64,000 nucleotides of DNA. It comes from Paraglaciecola hydrolytica. Its GTDB lineage: Bacteria; Pseudomonadota; Gammaproteobacteria; Enterobacterales; Alteromonadaceae. The notes beneath the pieces are model-generated. The model worked only from the letters and a program-made list of their open reading frames with translations. It had not been told where the DNA came from and did no database searches. A program made the translations under genes and the position numbers. This document shows positions 55,670-64,000 of this stretch, in pieces. The first letter of the stretch is position 1. The number at the start of each line of letters is the position of its first letter. The DNA lies in NCBI RefSeq assembly GCF_001565895.1, contig NZ_LSNE01000007.1, positions 159,938-223,937 of the forward strand, given 5' to 3'.

Positions 55670-58600
55670 TCAATGACCACTCACATCAGTAGTGCGCGAC
55701 TTAGCCGGGAATACTTTACGCACTAATACAAAAAACAAGGGAACAAATAGGATAGCTAAGATTGACGAAGCTAAGGTGCCCCCAATCACGGCTATGCCCA
55801 GCGCATTTTGCGCACCAGAGCCTGCACTTGAAGCAAGTGCCAAGGGCAATACCCCACAAATGAAGGCCATAGAGGTCATTAAAATTGGGCGTAAACGCAA
55901 ACGTACCGCTTCAATTGATGCTTCTACCAACCCCATACCTTGCTCCATACGGTGGATAGCAAATTCAACCAATAAAATGGCATTTTTAGAGGCTAAACCT
56001 ATGGTAGTCAGTAATCCTACCTGCAAATAAATGTCGTTGGATAGATTGAATAACCATGCTGCCAATGCGGCACCAAATACCCCTAACGGTACTATCAGCA
56101 TTACCGCTGCCGGTACCGACCAGCTTTCATATAAAGCGGCAAGACAGAGGAAAACCACTAACAGTGATAAGGCATATAATAAAGGTGCCTGACCACCACT
56201 GAGACGTTCTTCGTAGGATATACCTGTCCACTCAAAGGTGATACCAGCAGGTAACTGCGCCACTATACGCTCTATTTCATCCATGGCTTGCCCGGTACTA
56301 TAACCTGGTCCTGCTGCGCCTTGGATTTCCATGGACGAAAAGCCGTTGTAACGCTCTAAACGCGGGGAGCCGTAAGTCCAATGTGAACTCGCGAATGCCG
56401 CAAATGGCACCATCTCTCCCTCGTTGTTACGCACATACCACAGGTTTAAATCTTCGGGTACCATTCGGCTTTCTGCTGTACCTTGTAAAAAGACTTTTTT
56501 CACTCGGCCACGATCAATAAAGTCGTTAACATAGCTGCTTCCCCAGGCCGTAGACAAAGTAGTGTTGATCGTACTTTGACTCACGCCAAACGCTTCGGCT
56601 TTAGCGAGATCAATATCTAAGGCTAATTCAGGTTTGTCTTCTTGACCATTAGGGCGCACTTGGGCCAGTACTGGGCTTTGGGCCGCCATACCTAATAACA
56701 TGTTACGGGCTTGCAATAATTGCTCATGACCTAAACCTGCGCGGTCTTGCAGATACATGGCAAAACCATTGGCGGTGCCTAACTCACTGACCGCCGGCGG
56801 CGCAAAAGCAAATACAAAAGCTTCTTTAATAGTGGAGAAATACCCCATGGCTTTACCTGCTACTGCCCTTACAGATAGATCGTCACGCTGGCGTTCATCC
56901 CAGTGTTTTAAGCTAACAAAACCAATCGCCGCATTTTGTCCCGAACCTGCAAAACTAAATCCCGCGACGGTAAAGATGGTATTAACCGCTTCGGCTTGGT
57001 CAACCAAGAAGTGGTTTTCCATTTTCTCTAAGACTTTAAGTGTTTGCTCTGTGGTTGAACCTGCTGGCAATACCACCTGATTAAACAAAATACCCTGATC
57101 TTCATCGGGTAAAAAAGCAGAAGGCAGTTGGCTGAAAATGTAAACCATGCCACCAAAAATGAGGGCATAAGCTAATAAATAACGTTTACTTTGTTTAACC
57201 ATGCGACTAGTAATACTGCGGGTACCTTTGTTGGTACGCTCAAAACCACGGTTAAAACCAGAGAAAAACTTGCCAATCAATGAACTATCATTGTGTACAT
57301 GACTGGGTTTTAACAAGGTTGCACACAGCGCTGGCGTCAGGATCAACGCAACCAATACCGACAAGCCCATAGCTGAGACTAAGGTAATGGAAAACTGACG
57401 GTAAATAACACCCGTTGAGCCTTCAAAAAAAGCCATAGGAATAAACACCGCAGAAAGCACCATGGCAATGCCCACCAATGCGCCTTTTATTTCATCCATG
57501 GATTTTCGTGTCGCTTCAAGTGGGGATAGTTTTTCTTCTGTCATCACCCGTTCAACGTTTTCTACCACCACGATGGCGTCATCCACTAACAAACCGATGG
57601 CCAATACCATGGCAAACATGGTCAGGGTATTAATCGAATAACCAAAGGCCGACAAAATCGCAAAGGTGCCGAGTAATACAACAGGTACAGCGATAGTGGG
57701 AATTAAAGTGGCGCGAAAGTTTTGTAGAAACAAATACATCACTAAAAACACTAAAAATACCGCTTCAATTAAGGTGCTGACTACTTTTTCGATAGACAAG
57801 GTCACAAAAGGGGTGGTGTCGTAAGGCACGACTGCTTTTAAACCAGCGGGAAAAAATGGTTTTAAATCAGCCAAGGCTGCTTTCACTGCTGCTGCGGTAT
57901 CTAAGGCATTGGCGCCACTGGCGAGTTTTACCGCCAGACCCGATGCTGGTTTGCCATTAAAGCGTGCGACTACACCATAGTTTTCACCGCCTAATTCAAC
58001 TGTGGCGACATCAGCTAAACGCACAACAGAGCCATTGCTTTCAGTTTTAACCAAGATCTCACGAAATTGCTCAGCCGTTTGCAAACGACTTTGTGCTGTG
58101 ACGGTGGCATTTAACTGCTGACCTGCTACAGCTGGCATTCCGCCCAACTGACCAGCCGAAACTTGAGCATTTTGCGCACTAACTGCAGCACTGATATCTG
58201 CTGGGGTTAATTTATAGTTTTGTAATTTGGCAGGGTCGAGCCAGATACGCATGGCATATTGTGTACCAAATAACTGCACTTCACCTACGCCATCAACCCG
58301 CGAAATAATGTCTTGTACGTTCGAGGAGACATAATCACCAATATCGATGTTGTTCATGCTGCCATCTTCAGACACAAAACCCACCACGAGTAAGAAGTTG
58401 CGTGAAGATTTCGCCACGGCCACACCTTGACGTTGCACTTCTTGGGGCAATAAAGGTGTTGCTAGGGCAAGTTTATTTTGCACTTGGACTTGGGCAATAT
58501 CTGGGTTGGTGTCAGCGCTAAAACTTAAGGTAATCGTCATAGCACCATTAGATTCAGAGGTAGATGACATATACATCAAACCATCTAAACCTTTCATTTT

Positions 58601-58801
58601 TTGTTCAATTACTTGAGTAACCGTATCTTCCAATGTGCGGGCAGATGCGCCAGGATAGCTGGCGCTAACACTGATCGCTGGTGGCGCAATGGAGGGATAC
58701 TGAGCTATTGGCAAACCTTTGATCGCCAATACACCGGCTAGCATCACCACTATGGCAAGTACCCAGGCAAAAATAGGTCGATCGATAAAAAATCGTGACA
58801 T
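55670..58801 (-). CDS. RND efflux pump inner-membrane transporter (AcrB type)
   Basis: A 1043-residue proton-driven multidrug transporter with 12 transmembrane helices and two large periplasmic loops. It begins [23 protein letters not shown]. Helix 4 carries the DD pair for proton relay ([18 protein letters not shown], about 405-418). Conserved repeats include [21 protein letters not shown] in the second loop and [20 protein letters not shown] at helix 10. The membrane-fusion gene lies 23 bp upstream. No outer-membrane channel gene is adjacent, so a shared TolC is likely. Confidence 0.96.
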   Translation of the reverse strand: MSRFFIDRPIFAWVLAIVVMLAGVLAIKGLPIAQYPSIAPPAISVSASYPGASARTLEDTVTQVIEQKMKGLDGLMYMSSTSESNGAMTITLSFSADTNPDIAQVQVQNKLALATPLLPQEVQRQGVAVAKSSRNFLLVVGFVSEDGSMNNIDIGDYVSSNVQDIISRVDGVGEVQLFGTQYAMRIWLDPAKLQNYKLTPADISAAVSAQNAQVSAGQLGGMPAVAGQQLNATVTAQSRLQTAEQFREILVKTESNGSVVRLADVATVELGGENYGVVARFNGKPASGLAVKLASGANALDTAAAVKAALADLKPFFPAGLKAVVPYDTTPFVTLSIEKVVSTLIEAVFLVFLVMYLFLQNFRATLIPTIAVPVVLLGTFAILSAFGYSINTLTMFAMVLAIGLLVDDAIVVVENVERVMTEEKLSPLEATRKSMDEIKGALVGIAMVLSAVFIPMAFFEGSTGVIYRQFSITLVSAMGLSVLVALILTPALCATLLKPSHVHNDSSLIGKFFSGFNRGFERTNKGTRSITSRMVKQSKRYLLAYALIFGGMVYIFSQLPSAFLPDEDQGILFNQVVLPAGSTTEQTLKVLEKMENHFLVDQAEAVNTIFTVAGFSFAGSGQNAAIGFVSLKHWDERQRDDLSVRAVAGKAMGYFSTIKEAFVFAFAPPAVSELGTANGFAMYLQDRAGLGHEQLLQARNMLLGMAAQSPVLAQVRPNGQEDKPELALDIDLAKAEAFGVSQSTINTTLSTAWGSSYVNDFIDRGRVKKVFLQGTAESRMVPEDLNLWYVRNNEGEMVPFAAFASSHWTYGSPRLERYNGFSSMEIQGAAGPGYSTGQAMDEIERIVAQLPAGITFEWTGISYEERLSGGQAPLLYALSLLVVFLCLAALYESWSVPAAVMLIVPLGVFGAALAAWLFNLSNDIYLQVGLLTTIGLASKNAILLVEFAIHRMEQGMGLVEASIEAVRLRLRPILMTSMAFICGVLPLALASSAGSGAQNALGIAVIGGTLASSILAILFVPLFFVLVRKVFPAKSRTTDVSGH

Positions 58802-58824
58802 TTGGGAGTTCCTTTTATGAGACC

Positions 58825-59985
58825 TTAGTGGGTGTTCGCAGTAGCTGATTCAGCAGGACTTGCCTGAACAGGGGCGCCAGGACGGATTTTTTGCAAACCC
58901 TCAACGATCAATTGATCTCCCGCAGATAAACCTGATTCGATGAGCCAGTCTGTGCCTATAGTACGATCTGCCTGCAATATGCGTGCTTCGACTACGCCGT
59001 CTTTATTGGCAACCATCGCGGTGGCTTGGCCTTTTTGATTACGACTAATGCCATGTTGTGGCGCTAAAATAGCGTTGGTTTTGACCCCTTCAACCACCAC
59101 GGCTCGCACATACATGCCCGGCAGTAGTAGTTTTTCTGGATTATCAAACTGTGCTCTTAAGGTCACTGAGCCAGTACTTGGGTCAACTGTGACTTCTGAA
59201 AACTGCAAAGTCCCTGTGTGGGCGTACACCGAGCCGTCTTCGAGCATTAATTTAACTTCAGTTTGAGCTTTGCCTGCACCCAAAGCACCTGATGCCAAGG
59301 CTTGTTTCAGTTGCAGCAGTTCAGTGCTCGATTGAGTTAGGTCAACATAAATAGGATCTAACTGAGTAACGGTAGCTAAAGCGTTAGATTGATTAGCGCT
59401 AACCAGCGCACCGACAGTAACCGACGATTTACTGATTTGGCCGTCAATCGGTGCCGAAACCTTGCTGTAATTCAGATTGATTTGGGTGGTTTTGAGTTGT
59501 GCTTGAGCGGTAAGCAAATCAGCCTCTGCTTGTTTGTAGGCGGCATCTGCTTCATCAAAATCTTGCTGACTCACCGCGTTGATCTTTAACAACTCCGTGT
59601 AACGTTTAGTTTTAGCTTTGTTGCTGGCAATGCTCGCTTGCGCTCTGGATACCGCCGCTTTTGCACTGGCAACCTCCGCTTCAAAACTCGCCGGATCAAT
59701 TTGATATAGAGCCTGACCGGCCTTGACCTCTGTGCCTTCGATAAATAAACGAGATTGCACTATGCCACTCACCTGTGGACGGATTTCAGCAATTTGAGAA
59801 GCCGCTATACGTCCCGGCAACTCTTTGGTCAAGGTCACAGTTTGACTTTGTATGGTGACAACGCCTACGGGCACAGCTTGAGCAGCAGGCATAGCGACTT
59901 GTTGATCATTTTGGCCACAGCCAGCCAAAGCAACAGAACCCGCCAGAACTGAAAGGGTAAAAAATATGATGCGGGTATGTGTCAT
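58825..59985 (-). CDS. RND periplasmic membrane-fusion lipoprotein (AcrA type)
   Basis: A 386-residue adaptor with lipobox LAGC (Cys22). The barrel-sandwich domain ([30 protein letters not shown], about 55-84), a helical hairpin (about 100-160, with SVKAAV-like [18 protein letters not shown]), then the beta-barrel and membrane-proximal domain ([15 protein letters not shown] and [13 protein letters not shown]) are all recognisable. It couples the AcrB-type pump to an outer-membrane channel. First gene of the operon; an operator-like site lies 18 bp upstream. Confidence 0.95.
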   Translation of the reverse strand: MTHTRIIFFTLSVLAGSVALAGCGQNDQQVAMPAAQAVPVGVVTIQSQTVTLTKELPGRIAASQIAEIRPQVSGIVQSRLFIEGTEVKAGQALYQIDPASFEAEVASAKAAVSRAQASIASNKAKTKRYTELLKINAVSQQDFDEADAAYKQAEADLLTAQAQLKTTQINLNYSKVSAPIDGQISKSSVTVGALVSANQSNALATVTQLDPIYVDLTQSSTELLQLKQALASGALGAGKAQTEVKLMLEDGSVYAHTGTLQFSEVTVDPSTGSVTLRAQFDNPEKLLLPGMYVRAVVVEGVKTNAILAPQHGISRNQKGQATAMVANKDGVVEARILQADRTIGTDWLIESGLSAGDQLIVEGLQKIRPGAPVQASPAESATANTH

Positions 59986-60002
59986 TTTAAATTTCTCTAT
60001 TT

Positions 60003-60020
60003 GTAGTGAACGTTCATTCT
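60003..60020. promoter_or_regulatory. TetR-type operator candidate, copy 1
   Basis: Contains the palindrome TGAACGTTCA (60007-60016) within the 18-base motif AGAATGAACGTTCACTAC (minus strand), just before the AcrA-type start codon. The same motif with three changes lies 155 bp upstream. Confidence 0.55.
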
Positions 60021-60157
60021 AAATTATTTAGTTGCTGTTTTACAATTTAAATTTCCATAAAAATTATAATTATTGAAATAAATGTCGCGTAAATATTGAT
60101 ATTTGTGAAAATGTGTTATGAGTGTAAATGAGAGGTAAATACTTTGTGATAAATTGA

Positions 60158-60175
60158 GTGGTAAATGTTCATTCT
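60158..60175. promoter_or_regulatory. TetR-type operator candidate, copy 2
   Basis: AGAATGAACATTTACCAC on the minus strand equals copy 1 at 15 of 18 positions, without the full palindrome. Two similar sites 155 bp apart suggest a regulator bound at both, perhaps the TetR protein encoded after the pump. Confidence 0.45.
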
Positions 60176-60220
60176 ATAAATTATTGAGTGTGAGGCTTTG
60201 GCCAATAGCAACTATGCCAA

Positions 60221-60901
60221 TCAAAATGGGCAAGGGCAGTTGATCTTGAGTCGTTGTTGACTTTGAGGATGGTCAAACTCAAGTTCAACGGCATGTAATA
60301 ACAATCTAGGGGCGAGCACCTGAGTTTGCGCTGTGCCGTATAGATCACAACCTAAGATGGGATGACCTTTAGCCTGACTGTGAATGCGCAGTTGGTGGGT
60401 GCGGCCTGTCACTGGGCTAAAACGGACTCGGGTTCGAGCGGGCTGGCTTAATCGTTCAAGCACTTGATAATCACTTATCGCGCTTTGGCCTTGCTCATAA
60501 CAGACTTTAAGGCGGGGAAAGTTGGCTTTGTCTTTACTGATGGGGTAATCAATACGGCCATTGTCGTTGGTTAGATGTCCATCTAACATGGCTTCGTAAT
60601 GTTTAATCACAGTACGCGCTTGAAACTGCTTATTGAGGAGTGCGTTGACGCTTTTATTCAGCGCCAACAACATAATGCCAGAGGTACCAAAATCGAGCCG
60701 ATGGGCGAGGGTGATATCAGGATAATCTTGCACTAAACGATGATGGACTGAATCTAGGTTCCGTGGATTTTTACCGGATAAACTCAGTAAGCCACTGGGT
60801 TTGTTGATCAACATTATGTGCTCATCTTGCAGTAATATTTCAATCTGCTCATGGCAAGGTGGCGCGACAAAATCATCCACAATGTTGGGTGTTAAGCGCA
60901 A
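60221..60901 (-). CDS. RluA-family pseudouridine synthase
   Basis: A 226-residue RNA-uridine isomerase without an S4 domain. The catalytic motif is HRLDFGTSGIML (about 67-78, Asp present); also seen are INKPSGLLSLSGKNPRNLDSV near 32-52 and GRTHQLRIHSQAKGHPILGCDLYG near 166-189. The RluA short type modifies 23S rRNA or tRNA sites; the exact site is unknown. The start is TTG, three bases after the stop of the gene upstream, so it is the last gene of a minus-strand operon with three unrecognised genes. Confidence 0.88.
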   Translation of the reverse strand: MRLTPNIVDDFVAPPCHEQIEILLQDEHIMLINKPSGLLSLSGKNPRNLDSVHHRLVQDYPDITLAHRLDFGTSGIMLLALNKSVNALLNKQFQARTVIKHYEAMLDGHLTNDNGRIDYPISKDKANFPRLKVCYEQGQSAISDYQVLERLSQPARTRVRFSPVTGRTHQLRIHSQAKGHPILGCDLYGTAQTQVLAPRLLLHAVELEFDHPQSQQRLKINCPCPF

Positions 60902-60904
60902 AAT

Positions 60905-62128
60905 TTATCCAGCGAGTTGATGGCTAAATAGCTGGTATTCTAGCCCTGCTAAAATGGCAAGTTGCCTGAGATCTGAGTCATTAATCACATAGTCATCGCT
61001 TAGATTGAATAAATAAGCATGGATCTGTTTGACAGTATTACTATCGATAGGACTTAAAAAAGCTATAAGCAGGTAATCTGCACTGCTGTTAGGCACAGGG
61101 ATCACAAAGGCATTTTGCTGTTTAGTCGCCTGTACAAAACGGTGTGACTTGATATTGATCGCCAGTACTGTGCTAAAAACCTGTTCTGATACTAAACGAA
61201 TATCACATAATTGCTCATGGTGTGCCTTGGCAAACGCGCCATTGTTTGCCACTAACTCTTGAAAACTTAAACTGCTCTTGGTGCAAGTGTCAGCCTTGCT
61301 ATAAGCCAAACGCAATAGGGTTTTGTTTGGCCTGCTGTTGTTAGTTTGCATGCCATTGTTGGAGATGATTTTATCGTATGCTGGGGTGTTATTTTGCCAA
61401 GGCAACGAGCCGGCTAGTTGCTTGTTGTTATACACCACTAAGTAGATAGTTAAGCTTAGTACCACCAAGACAAGTAGGGGATAATACTTCGTTAGTTTAG
61501 TTTTGTTGTTGACTTGCTTGTTAGTACTTACTGTTGTTATGGGCTTTTTAATTAAGCTGTTGGTGTTGCTAGTGGGTAAATGTACTAAGGCTTGTTGCAG
61601 TGATGCTACGTAAACTAATTGGGTTGCTTTAAGTTGGTCAATAGTCGCTGTATTTGCTGCATTCTCGCTAGCCTTAGGTAGGATAAAATGCATAGTAATA
61701 TTACTTGGCCACTCAGCTATTTTACTTGCTGCACGTTCGATTTTTAAGGCCGTTTGTTCCACCGCTAATACGGTCTTTTCACTGGTATTCACTTCGCCAG
61801 TGGCACAAACAACCCAATCACCTGTTTGCGGTTGACCGTTGCCAAGCATGTCTTGTGCGTGGGCAGCATGGGCTAAATAAAAGGCCAATTGCCAGCTGTT
61901 CCCTTGATCAATGGCTCCATCAATATTAACGCGATAAGACGAAGCACCAAAATCAGCTTCGATAATGCCAACGCCTTTTTTGACAAAATGATGATAGGCA
62001 GCACTGATGGGGGAGACGGTTGAGGTGCCGTTAATGGATACCACAGAGCGAATGTCAGGATCTTGTGCATAGATCTTTTGAATGGCAACTAACCCTTGGG
62101 TGGTTGCCACCATGACATGTACTTTCAT
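60905..62128 (-). CDS. membrane protein with N-terminal Lon-protease-like domain
   Basis: A 407-residue protein. Residues 1-185 resemble the Lon proteolytic (S16) domain in order and spacing: GVGIIEADFGASSYRVNIDG (about 52-71), QGNSWQLAFYLAHA (Ser78 at the Lon nucleophile place), CATGEV (108-113, like Lon MTGEI), VLAVEQTALKIERA (Lys129 at the Lon lysine place), FILP (148-151), and VYVASLQQALVHL. A transmembrane helix follows at 215-233 (KYYPLLVLVVLSLTIYLVVYN) and a 170-residue C-terminal part with three Cys of unknown fold. There is no AAA ATPase part. This assignment is by eye and unproven; catalytic activity is not shown. Confidence 0.6.
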   Translation of the reverse strand: MKVHVMVATTQGLVAIQKIYAQDPDIRSVVSINGTSTVSPISAAYHHFVKKGVGIIEADFGASSYRVNIDGAIDQGNSWQLAFYLAHAAHAQDMLGNGQPQTGDWVVCATGEVNTSEKTVLAVEQTALKIERAASKIAEWPSNITMHFILPKASENAANTATIDQLKATQLVYVASLQQALVHLPTSNTNSLIKKPITTVSTNKQVNNKTKLTKYYPLLVLVVLSLTIYLVVYNNKQLAGSLPWQNNTPAYDKIISNNGMQTNNSRPNKTLLRLAYSKADTCTKSSLSFQELVANNGAFAKAHHEQLCDIRLVSEQVFSTVLAINIKSHRFVQATKQQNAFVIPVPNSSADYLLIAFLSPIDSNTVKQIHAYLFNLSDDYVINDSDLRQLAILAGLEYQLFSHQLAG

Positions 62129-62154
62129 TTAGTCGCCCTGTTTGCGCTGCTCTA

Positions 62155-62688
62155 TTAGGGCATTATGCTGATTTCCGCGTCCGCGTCGAGTAAGAGCTGC
62201 AAAGCTTTATCGCTTTGGTCAAATAAACACTGGCTGGCACCATCAATTAAGGGCGGAAATTCGATGCGCTCACACTGCTCGCCACTGATTACATTTAGCA
62301 CCACAGGGTAGGCAGAATGAGAGTCAGTGGGGTGAGTAATGTGTAACAAGGCAAATATTTGGCTGTGCTCTACACTGTCGCGTTTAAATTTGAGGCTAAA
62401 ATCTTGGTTTTGCCTAAGCGGCATTTCTTCCTTGCTACTGGCAGCAGCAAGAGCCTGACTTTGAGTAAAACGCTGGCACCTGACCAGCACCATATATTGT
62501 TTGCGCAGTGGCAGGCTGGCATTAATTTTTGCCATTAACTCTTTACTGTTAGAGGGCGCATGCTGACTGACCAAACGCATTAAATCGTTATATAAAACCG
62601 CAGGCTCTGAGCTAGTGTTATTCAGTTCTCGAAAAGCCACTTTTGCGATAAATAGGGCTTCTGCCGGTGTGGCAGCATTAGCTTGCAT
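62155..62688 (-). CDS. unrecognised protein of the Lon-like operon
   Basis: A 177-residue soluble-looking protein. Residues 1-60 are helical, with ALFIAKVAFRELN and VLYNDLMRLVSQHA; the rest has beta-like strands (SQIFALLHITHPT..., YPVVLNVISGEQCERIEFPPLID). No family is recognised, no signal peptide. I use ATG 62688 because GGAG lies six bases before it and it overlaps the upstream stop by 11 bases, indicating coupling; the longer frame reads through the neighbour's coding region. The Lon-like gene begins 26 bp downstream. Confidence 0.6.
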   Translation of the reverse strand: MQANAATPAEALFIAKVAFRELNNTSSEPAVLYNDLMRLVSQHAPSNSKELMAKINASLPLRKQYMVLVRCQRFTQSQALAAASSKEEMPLRQNQDFSLKFKRDSVEHSQIFALLHITHPTDSHSAYPVVLNVISGEQCERIEFPPLIDGASQCLFDQSDKALQLLLDADAEISIMP

Positions 62689-64000
62689 GGTGATCTCCAT
62701 AAAGTGTGTTAAATCTATGGCTGAATATGCAAACATCAGAGCTAAAAATGCGCGATAAGCTGCCTGAGGTTTCTGCCAATTGCTCAACTGCCTTGCCATG
62801 GGCTTGAGTCAGCTTTTGCAAACTTGTTATATGTTCAAAGGCGGCGAGGTAAATATCACCTTGTTCGCTGCTGGGTAATTGTTTAAAACCTGCTTTGTTA
62901 TTTTTCTTAAAGGCTTGAGCGCTTAAATCGCACAAGTGCCTAAAAGGCGGGAATTGTAAACTCAGTTGTTTGCTTAGGCTGTGCCACGACTCACTTGATA
63001 TGGCCTCATGGGCTCTATGTTCAGCCAACCATTGGCCAATTTGTTGTAACTGCGCAGTTGGCAGTTGTTGTAACAGTTCAGCACAAGCGTATTCAGGCTC
63101 AATATTAAGTAATACATGCTGCAAACAGAGCTGGGTATTTTCTAGTGCTTTTGTCAGGCCGTCGATTTCGAGTTGATACATGGCGTAAGCTTGTACCGGC
63201 GGCTCGGCCAGTTTTTCAGTTAAGGTCGCAGCGGATTTTCGTTTGGCCTGTACTAAAACACTTTGCCATTTGGCAAAGACCTGCAAACGCATAAAAGACA
63301 GTAAAAAAGGTTTGATGTAAGGGGTATAGCTCACTAAAGGCTGCAGCCATTCGGCTTCTTCGATAGTGAGGCACTTGGGCATAATACACAGGGTTTTTAC
63401 TTCGTCGAAAGTGGCCACATCGGCAAAAGCCAAGGTTTGCAACATTTCCCCTTTTTCATCATCAAATTGGCTGGCTACTACTTGCTCAGGATTAACCTCA
63501 CCTTGCTCGGCCTGCTGACCAAAACTGGCAGCAAAGTTTACAGCCTGTTGGCTGCTGACAATATGCATGGCACTGATGGCATCCAGGGCATCAAATAAGG
63601 CGGTTGAATACAATACATAACTTTGTGCTTGCTCATCAGCGCAGGCATCTTGCCAAAAGGTGATGATGTGAGTGTCATCTAAAGTGCTTGGGCTAATACC
63701 ATTGCTGTTTAACCAGTTTTCAAAATAACGATAGCGGGTTTGAATTTGCGCTTCGGGTAGGTGCTCTTTTAAAAATTGGTAGATGCTTTGTTGAATGAGT
63801 CTGGCAACTTGGTCGATGTCTTTATCATTGCCGCCAAATAAAGTGTTGTGCAGGTGAGTGAGCAAACTCGGATCCACCGTCACAATAAACTCCATCAATA
63901 CGGCTAATACCCCCACTCTGGCCGGTGAAATGTTAAAGCTTTTACTGCCAGCGCCTTTGCCAATGTTCAGGCTTAAATAATCGCTGGTGATTGCCACTTG
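62678..64000 (-). CDS. unrecognised large protein, first visible gene of the operon (partial)
   Basis: At least 440 residues; the frame is open through the right edge, so the N-terminus is missing. The visible part is helical and acidic-polar: FNISPARVGVLAVLMEFIV near the beginning, then QSIYQFLKEHLPEAQIQTRYRYFENWL, EEAEWLQPLVSYTPYIKPFLLSFMRLQVFAKWQS, and a C-terminal Gln/Leu-rich helical part. No enzyme motif, membrane helix or signal is seen. Overlap with the next gene shows one operon. It could be a scaffold or adaptor of the same system; that is inference. Confidence 0.55.
   Translation of the reverse strand, partial: QVAITSDYLSLNIGKGAGSKSFNISPARVGVLAVLMEFIVTVDPSLLTHLHNTLFGGNDKDIDQVARLIQQSIYQFLKEHLPEAQIQTRYRYFENWLNSNGISPSTLDDTHIITFWQDACADEQAQSYVLYSTALFDALDAISAMHIVSSQQAVNFAASFGQQAEQGEVNPEQVVASQFDDEKGEMLQTLAFADVATFDEVKTLCIMPKCLTIEEAEWLQPLVSYTPYIKPFLLSFMRLQVFAKWQSVLVQAKRKSAATLTEKLAEPPVQAYAMYQLEIDGLTKALENTQLCLQHVLLNIEPEYACAELLQQLPTAQLQQIGQWLAEHRAHEAISSESWHSLSKQLSLQFPPFRHLCDLSAQAFKKNNKAGFKQLPSSEQGDIYLAAFEHITSLQKLTQAHGKAVEQLAETSGSLSRIFSSDVCIFSHRFNTLYGDHHAS

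Noticed and set aside
62689-62799. Longer start for the 177-residue protein of the Lon-like operon
   Set aside because: The added 37 residues are read out of the neighbour's coding sequence; a GGAG six bases before 62688 supports the shorter form.

Overview
The window reads as chromosome of a marine gammaproteobacterium of the Alteromonadales, most likely close to Glaciecola, Paraglaciecola or Alteromonas. The grounds are a gene order partly shared with enteric bacteria (ppnN-queF-syd-csrB-yqcC-truC-yqcA and rpsT/murJ-ribF-ileS-lspA-fkpB-ispH), families typical of that order (DUF3192, DUF3301, DUF3549, DUF2789), and a large TonB-dependent receptor and secreted hydrolases. The genus is inferred, not proven.

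Layout. 1-3.5 kb: edge of a surface-polysaccharide locus (WecA-type transferase running off the left end, ugd, galU). 3.5-5.5 kb: ComEA-like protein, isocitrate dehydrogenase, a DUF3192 protein. 5.5-15.2 kb: a core block with nucleotide and queuosine genes, Syd, small conserved proteins and, in the gap between the GNAT and universal-stress genes, a CsrB-type regulatory RNA with 25 GGA motifs and an upstream GacA/UvrY-type box. 15.3-23.3 kb: rpsT (UUG start) divergent from murJ, then ribF-ileS-lspA-fkpB-ispH. 23.9-39 kb: a run of minus-strand hydrolase and envelope genes: a penicillin acylase broken by one stop codon, a CNNM/CBS protein, a catalytic/non-catalytic M16 protease pair, a TonB receptor, an amidohydrolase, an M20 peptidase, an EAL protein and an EEP-family phosphatase/nuclease.

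39.4-50.5 kb is the accessory part. It holds a low-complexity exported protein with glycine-phased heptads and a beta-barrel partner, an IS91-family transposase preceded by a near-perfect LexA-type palindrome, a TolB-like/TPR membrane protein, the relic tail of a TonB receptor, a PEP-CTERM protein, and two unrecognised proteins. Much of it is gene-poor, and two inverted copies of a degenerate repeat bracket it at about 41.4 and 49.4 kb. 50.5-53.7 kb: a subtilase divergent from an ECF sigma/anti-sigma/lipoprotein operon. 53.7-60.2 kb: a PLP enzyme and an RND efflux system (membrane fusion protein, pump, TetR regulator) with two similar operator-like sites. 60.2-64 kb: an RluA-family pseudouridine synthase ending an operon of three genes I do not recognise as families; one carries what looks like a Lon-protease-type domain joined to a membrane anchor.

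Most promising for something undescribed are the Lon-like operon at the right edge, the LexA-type site on the IS91 transposase, and the heptad-repeat/beta-barrel pair. The CsrB RNA is a confident but family-known find. No tRNA, rRNA or CRISPR array was seen.
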